NCBI GenBank assembly: GCA_964473735.1
Contig: CAYYQD010000027.1
Location: 1-18,714, forward strand
Length of the DNA: 18,714 nucleotides
Direction: 5' to 3'
Source of the DNA: JAADCS01 sp964473735
GTDB lineage: Bacteria > Hydrothermota > Hydrothermia > LBFQ01
Shown here: in pieces, positions 15,227 through 18,714 of the stretch
How the letters are laid out: each line of letters starts with the position of its first letter
Numbering within the stretch: position 1 is the stretch's first letter
The notes under the pieces: generated by a model
The model's input: the letters and a program-made list of their open reading frames with translations, nothing else
The model's database searches: none
Told to the model about the DNA's origin: nothing
Translations under genes and position numbers: made by a program

Positions 15227-15955
15227 TTACCTCTCTAAGGGTACTTTCATAGACAGCCCGAGAAGGAGGTTAAATTCGTAAGGTTTTATGCCGTATAGGG
15301 ACGAAGCCGTATCTTTGGACTGGGAGGCTACGTAACCGTCGTAGTTGTACTTGAATATCAGGTTAAAGGCTACGAACTTGGTTAAAGATACGGAGTAGGT
15401 CAGGTCTCCGAACACGCGATAGTCTGTCCCGAACTCCATGACGTTGGGTTGATAGAACAGAACGAAGGAGAGGGAGCCGAAGTTCCCCATATCAAACCGG
15501 CCCATAGGCCTTATGGAGAGCCTGATGGGGTACCGACTGACGGTATCCCCTAAGAAACGCTCGTACCCGCCCAGGAGGGCGGCGCTGACGGAGAGCTTGG
15601 CCCCTTCGCTCTTGAGGAAAACGTACTTGGCACCGGCACCTCCCTCGGAGCGGTTCTCAAGGTTCATGATGCGATCGTACTCGGAGGAGCCGAATACGAA
15701 CACCTCCACCCTCTCCGTAATGTACCTGTCCAGACGGAGGAGTCCCCGACCGTTGTTGGCCGTCACTTCGCTACTATCTCCCACCTTCGCCGTCCCGTAC
15801 GTACCGCTCAGGCTGGCTTCGTACTCCCACGGATAGACGTCGCGGGTCAGGGATACCTTCCCCCCTAAGAGAGAGGTCTCCTTGTTCCCGTAGACCATAT
15901 TACCGTTCAGGTTAACCGTAAAGGTCATAGGTGTGCTTATTAGTGCTACTAACAT
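15227..15955 (-). CDS. DUF481-family outer-membrane protein
   Basis: A 242-aa protein resembling the YdiY/DUF481 group of small outer-membrane beta-barrels. The N-terminus (MLVALISTPMTFT) is a short signal-like stretch. The body alternates polar and aromatic residues as barrel strands do: NLNGNMVYGNKETSLLGGKV, DRYITERVEVFVFGSSEYDR, then NRSEGGAGAKYVFL, and many strands to the C-terminus. DUF481 hallmarks are the RYxxERxxVFxxxxYexDR block followed by an R-x-x-GGAG block. ATG at 15953-15955 was preferred to ATG at 15962-15964 because the -10 box TATAAT directly touches the latter, so RNA starting from it would not contain that codon. Function of the family is unknown. Confidence 0.75.
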   Translation of the reverse strand: MLVALISTPMTFTVNLNGNMVYGNKETSLLGGKVSLTRDVYPWEYEASLSGTYGTAKVGDSSEVTANNGRGLLRLDRYITERVEVFVFGSSEYDRIMNLENRSEGGAGAKYVFLKSEGAKLSVSAALLGGYERFLGDTVSRYPIRLSIRPMGRFDMGNFGSLSFVLFYQPNVMEFGTDYRVFGDLTYSVSLTKFVAFNLIFKYNYDGYVASQSKDTASSLYGIKPYEFNLLLGLSMKVPLER

Positions 15956-15964
15956 GAGCCGCAT

Positions 15965-15970
15965 ATTATA
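15965..15970 (-). promoter_or_regulatory. -10 box for the DUF481 gene
   Basis: Perfect TATAAT on the minus strand, preceded by TG. It touches the upstream ATG and lies 9 nt before the second in-frame ATG, which is therefore the likely start. Confidence 0.65.
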
Positions 15971-16075
15971 CAGGAGAATTCACGCGATACCAGAAAAACA
16001 CAAAGATGAAAAATCAGTTTAGAATTTACGGTATTCACACTTTAGATGGAAGTTTTTGAACTGCAGGCCCTCTCT

Positions 16076-17023
16076 CTACAGGAACAGGGCCGAAACGGAT
16101 CCCCCACTGTGTATCCTTTTTATGGCCTCGGCTAAGAGACCGGATATGTCAAGGACGCGGGTTCTCTCGGGTAAGGCCTTCTCCCTGCGGAATACGGTGT
16201 TGGTTATGAGTATGCTCTCAATGGGTGCGTCGCTCAAAACCTCCCTTGCCCTCCCGGAAAAGAGCCCGTGGGTGGCCATCACCATCACCCTTTTGGATCC
16301 CCTCTCAATCAGGGCTCTGGAGGCGTTGGCTATGGTGTTTCCCGTATCTATTATATCATCCACCAGAAGGACGTTCTTCCCTTCCACCTCCCCTATAACG
16401 CTTACCACCTCCGACACGTTCGGCCTTGGCCTGCGTTTATCTACCATCGCCAGCGGGAGGTTCCAGAGCTTTTCGGCTATCAGGCGTGCCCTCTTTATGC
16501 CACCGACATCGGGTGAAACTACGACCCATTCCTCCGGGTCCAGACCATCGGGGAAAAGAGTCTGGAAATGCCCGCGGAATATGGGGGTCGCGTAGAGGTT
16601 ATCTACCGGTACGTTGAAAAAGCCCTGAATCTGGTCCGCGTGAAGGTCTACCGTCAGGATCCTATCTATCCCCGAAGCTTCTATAAGGTTGGCTACGAGT
16701 TTGGCCGATATGGGTACTCTGGGCCTGTCCTTCCTGTCCTGCCGGGCGTATCCGAAGTAGGGTACGACGGCCGTTATACGGGCTGCCGAAGCCCTACGGG
16801 CCGCGTCGGCTATGAGAAGCAGCTCAAGTAGGTTCTCCGCAGGTGGGTTGGTGGATTGTACTATGAAAACGTCGTGCCCTCTAACGCTCTCCTCTATCTG
16901 AACGCGTATCTCTCCATCGGAAAACCTCCCTACGAAGTGTTTGGTGGGCTCTAAGCCCAGATGCTCGCATATCCCACGTAAAACTACGGGGTTTGAGTTG
17001 CCTCCGAGGACCTTTATATCCAA
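16076..17023 (-). CDS. prs: Ribose-phosphate pyrophosphokinase (PRPP synthetase)
   Basis: Makes PRPP from ribose 5-phosphate and ATP for purine, pyrimidine, His, Trp and NAD synthesis. Hallmarks are FSDGEI (34-39), PYFGYARQDRKDRPR (ATP-binding flexible region), DLHADQIQGFF (126-136), VDKRRPRPN (K196 region) and the PRPP loop VDDIIDTGNT (221-230). At 315 aa it is a normal class I enzyme. The start is TTG at 17021-17023: this gives the standard opening MDIKVLGGNSN, while the next in-frame candidate upstream (GTG at 17050) lies inside tRNA-Ser. The TTG is 2 nt from the tRNA discriminator, with no Shine-Dalgarno site, so prs must be read from the tRNA promoter and freed by tRNA 3' cleavage. No clear terminator is seen in the 120 bp after it. 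Confidence 0.95.
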   Translation of the reverse strand: MDIKVLGGNSNPVVLRGICEHLGLEPTKHFVGRFSDGEIRVQIEESVRGHDVFIVQSTNPPAENLLELLLIADAARRASAARITAVVPYFGYARQDRKDRPRVPISAKLVANLIEASGIDRILTVDLHADQIQGFFNVPVDNLYATPIFRGHFQTLFPDGLDPEEWVVVSPDVGGIKRARLIAEKLWNLPLAMVDKRRPRPNVSEVVSVIGEVEGKNVLLVDDIIDTGNTIANASRALIERGSKRVMVMATHGLFSGRAREVLSDAPIESILITNTVFRREKALPERTRVLDISGLLAEAIKRIHSGGSVSALFL

Positions 17024-17025
17024 AA

Positions 17026-17112
17026 CGGAGAGGGTGGGATTTGAACCCACGGTCCCCTCACGGGGACACGCGATTTCGAATCGCGCCCCTTCGGCCGCTC
17101 GGGCACCTCTCC
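17026..17112 (-). tRNA. tRNA-Ser (CGA)
   Basis: Type II tRNA on the minus strand: acceptor GGAGAGG / CCTCTCC, discriminator G, anticodon stem CGCGA / TCGCG around loop TTCGAAA (anticodon CGA, reading UCG), long variable arm (TGTCCCCGTGAGGGGAC), T-arm GTGGG TTCAAAT CCCAC. CCA is not encoded. The prs start codon follows after two bases. Confidence 0.96.
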
Positions 17113-17125
17113 GTATAAGGCGTGT

Positions 17126-17131
17126 ATTTTA
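17126..17131 (-). promoter_or_regulatory. -10 box for tRNA-Ser-prs
   Basis: TAAAAT on the minus strand, 13 nt before the mature tRNA 5' end. The following bases (ACACGCC) resemble those after the tRNA-Gly -10 box (ATACACC). Confidence 0.5.
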
Positions 17132-17155
17132 AAGTGGATAAGGTGGGGCGTCCCA

Positions 17156-17929
17156 TTACCTCCACCCGTGCCCTATTACGTGGGCGCTTGGAAACTCCGA
17201 TAGTACGCATCCGGAGAATTCGGCGTACAGAGGTTCGCTCTTTATGGAAGATACCCACCTCCGGAAGTGGGAAAGGCGTCTCAAGTTGGGATTTTTAAAA
17301 GGTGCTAAGAGCTCCACGTACCTAACGGGAACGTTTTTTTCCTTTAACGAGCGCACCACAGTGCAGAGGGCACGGTAGGCGTCCGGAAAGACCGGAGCAA
17401 GGAAGGCGTAGGCATTAACTCCCTCCTCCCTTAGCTTCCGTAGGATATGAATTCGCACATCGGGTGGAGGGGACAGAGGTTCAACCTCCCGGAAGTACTC
17501 TTCCCTCATCACGGAAATACTAACACCTACCTCCACACCCAGCCTAAGTAGGAGGTCCGTGTCCCTGAGGACCAAGGGAGACCTCGTCAGAACACCGAGA
17601 CGCACTCTGGGTGCCATCTTCAGGAAGATCTCAAGGATCCTGCGTGTAAGCTTCAGCTTTGCTTCAAGGGGCTGGTAGGGGTCCGTGGCCGAGCCGATCA
17701 GCACGTACTTTCCGTAGTACCTATGGGGTCTGCGAAGCTGCCTAACGAGTGCGGACTCAAAACCCTCCTTAGCAAAGGCGAACCTGCCCCAATCCTCGGC
17801 ACCCCGTCCCACCCTCCTGCCCATGTAGTGGGCGTAGCAGAACTTACATCCGAAGGCACACCCTAAGTAAGGGTTGAGGACGTAATCAACCCCCGGTATG
17901 CGCGACGGTACAATGGCGGTTCGGGCCAG
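17156..17929 (-). CDS. SplB-like radical SAM protein with non-standard start
   Basis: Radical SAM enzyme of the spore-photolyase-like COG1533 group; the reaction is unknown. The iron-sulfur motif is in NPYLGCAFGCKFCYAHYM (CxxxCxxC), encoded at about 17820-17880. The preceding TAIVPSRIPGVDYVL is the conserved family lead-in, and the barrel follows (VLIGSATDPYQPLE, VGVSIS). The first ATG (17822-17824) lies after the cysteines and would remove them. Upstream the frame is open to a TAA at 17993-17995 but contains no ATG, GTG or TTG. CTG at 17927-17929 is the best candidate: it lies 5 nt after TAAGAT and gives about 258 aa, the family length. Otherwise the start has been lost by mutation or a frameshift. 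It lies 43 bp upstream of tRNA-Ser. Confidence 0.75.
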   Translation of the reverse strand: MARTAIVPSRIPGVDYVLNPYLGCAFGCKFCYAHYMGRRVGRGAEDWGRFAFAKEGFESALVRQLRRPHRYYGKYVLIGSATDPYQPLEAKLKLTRRILEIFLKMAPRVRLGVLTRSPLVLRDTDLLLRLGVEVGVSISVMREEYFREVEPLSPPPDVRIHILRKLREEGVNAYAFLAPVFPDAYRALCTVVRSLKEKNVPVRYVELLAPFKNPNLRRLSHFRRWVSSIKSEPLYAEFSGCVLSEFPSAHVIGHGWR

Positions 17930-17934
17930 GGCGG

Positions 17935-17940
17935 ATCTTA
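17935..17940 (-). promoter_or_regulatory. Weak candidate -10 box for the radical SAM gene
   Basis: TAAGAT on the minus strand, 5 nt before the CTG candidate start. It resembles the close spacing at other genes, but the match to TATAAT is partial. Confidence 0.2.
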
Positions 17941-18180
17941 AAGGGGACGGGTACCTGCCGACGGCAGATGGTGAGTGGAATCGGCTCCGATCTTAGACTT
18001 TTCGTTTGTTATACCGATATTGTTAGTGTTGTACAGCCGCAGTACTCCGTCGGAGATTGGAGGCCCCACGTGGCCGGATAGACGGAGAAAACCTCCCATC
18101 GCTTAACGCAATTCGCACCGGACATTAACGGACCTTCTAACGTTCTCCCAATAATCCGGCGAAACACGGGAACGGTCTGT

Positions 18181-18218
18181 GGTATCACTTTGGGTATAAA
18201 ACTTAAAGAAGTGATACC
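18181..18218. repeat. Inverted repeat with TATAAA core, copy 1
   Basis: Arms GGTATCAC (18181-18188) and GTGATACC (18211-18218) flank a 22-nt centre beginning TTTGGGTATAAAA. The stem extends to 10 bp (ACTT / AAGT). TATAAA lies at 18195-18200. It is matched by copy 2 at 18388-18425 with identical arm spacing. Confidence 0.85.
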
Positions 18219-18247
18219 ATATCTGTACAGGTTCGGCCGCCTCCGTA

Positions 18248-18262
18248 CCCCTTATTAAGGGG
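18248..18262. repeat. Palindrome CCCCTTATTAAGGGG
   Basis: A 15-bp inverted repeat with 7-bp arms around one T, between the two TATAAA repeats. No T-tract follows, so a terminator role is not supported. Confidence 0.5.
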
Positions 18263-18387
18263 ATGATTTGCTCCCAAGCGGTTAGGCGCTTAAATGCCCA
18301 AAGCGCGCTGGCAAACCTGACGTTCGCCCGACAGCTCGTCCGATGGGGTTTCTCCTCTCTTTACGAAATTGAAACCGCGGAATCGGA

Positions 18388-18425
18388 GGTATCACTCTGG
18401 GTATAAAATCGGCAAAGGTGATACC
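18388..18425. repeat. Inverted repeat with TATAAA core, copy 2
   Basis: Arms GGTATCAC (18388-18395) and GTGATACC (18418-18425) flank a 22-nt centre beginning TCTGGGTATAAAA. TATAAA lies at 18402-18407. The first 13 nt of the centre differ from copy 1 at one base, while the last 9 nt are unrelated. The next stem pair is U-G where copy 1 has U-A. Confidence 0.85.
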
Positions 18426-18665
18426 AGATACACGCCTTTTATCCGGGGTGGTGTTCGTTATTCTCCGGTAATGGCGCCTTCAGGGACGCTTCATCGGTAC
18501 GGTTCAACGGTGTTTCCGGGCGCACAACGTCGCCTCCGCTTCTCTTCTGTCCCCGGATCCCGTCTCTAATTCCCGTATCATTCCAGTATGGCAACACCGA
18601 GTAAGGTCCGAGGGTAATACCTCCCCGTCTTCCGACTCCTCAACACATAAACGTACCACTTCAAA

Positions 18666-18714
18666 TCGGGGCGCCGGGATTTGAACCCGGGACCTCCTGG
18701 TCCCAAACCAGGCG
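18666..18714 (-). tRNA. tRNA-Pro (TGG), partial
   Basis: The 3' part of a tRNA on the minus strand, cut by the window edge in the anticodon stem. Anticodon loop TTTGGGA inside CCTGG / CCAGG gives anticodon TGG. The T-arm is CCGGG TTCAAAT CCCGG and the acceptor 3' strand CGCCCCG with discriminator A. CCA is not encoded (next bases TTTGA). Confidence 0.93.

Larger units (their letters stand above)
17996..18665. other. Gene-free region, about 670 bp
   Basis: No reading frame here has recognisable motifs or neighbour-like codon use. It holds two copies of a 38-bp inverted repeat, a CCCCTTATTAAGGGG palindrome, and short ordered matches suggesting the two repeats sit in a longer, diverged duplicated unit (each preceded on the plus strand by CTCCCA, then CGCTTAA, then ACGTTC). 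A non-coding RNA or a decayed mobile element are both possible; RNase P RNA, tmRNA and SRP RNA core motifs were looked for and not seen. Confidence 0.6.

Noticed and set aside
18181..18201. Archaeal TATA box or archaeal origin for the window
   Set aside because: IF-3, MnmA, DUF481, lipoproteins and bacterial-type -10 boxes all point to a bacterium.
18181..18425. CRISPR array
   Set aside because: Only two copies, 207 bp apart, with internal palindromic spacing and a long intervening sequence; no further repeats.
18369..18569. 66-codon plus-strand frame in the gene-free region
   Set aside because: No start signal, no motifs, and it runs through repeat copy 2, where differences between copies do not follow a coding pattern.

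Overview
The window comes from a bacterial chromosome: it carries infC, dtd, mnmA and prs, and three tRNA genes without an encoded CCA end. Two or three lipoproteins, a DUF481-type outer-membrane protein, an RND pump and a periplasmic amidase point to a diderm (two-membrane) cell. The DNA looks GC-rich, with heavy use of AGG and ATA codons and very charge-rich (E/K/R) proteins. Together with an Mre11/Rad50 pair and a beta-CASP RNase this suggests a thermophile from a poorly sampled lineage, but nothing here fixes the phylum. One 100-N assembly gap (1712-1811) interrupts rad50.

Layout. (1) 1-7562, minus strand: a DUF2207-like membrane-anchored protein, an RND transporter, then mre11 and rad50 overlapping by a few bases and ending at a GC-rich terminator hairpin. 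(2) 7595-12203, plus strand: an orphan MalF/UgpA-type ABC permease, an N-acetylmuramoyl-L-alanine amidase, infC and dtd packed with 0-1 nt gaps or overlaps, then a coiled-coil lipoprotein and a larger beta-rich lipoprotein closed by a textbook terminator, then a third small coiled-coil lipoprotein. (3) 12204-12706: no healthy gene, but a decayed HEPN-domain reading frame. (4) 12707-17995, minus strand: tRNA-Ser then prs, a DUF481 protein, a beta-CASP RNase, tRNA-Gly then mnmA, and at the upstream end a SplB-like radical SAM gene with no ordinary start codon. (5) 17996-18665: about 670 bp without a recognisable gene, holding two copies of a 38-bp inverted repeat built around a TATAAA box, then a tRNA-Pro cut by the window edge.

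Common theme. At many transcription-unit starts a -10-like hexamer (TATAAT, TAGAAT, TAAAAT, TACAAT) lies only 6-10 nt before the start codon, often with no Shine-Dalgarno sequence, so those mRNAs should be leaderless or nearly so. Several of these start codons are TTG. Inside operons ordinary Shine-Dalgarno sites occur (infC, the 256-aa lipoprotein, rad50). The prs gene is a variant of the theme: its TTG start lies 2 nt after the mature end of tRNA-Ser, so tRNA 3' processing itself should create a leaderless prs mRNA. The genes otherwise cover DNA end repair, envelope building and transport, translation initiation and quality control, tRNA modification and PRPP synthesis.
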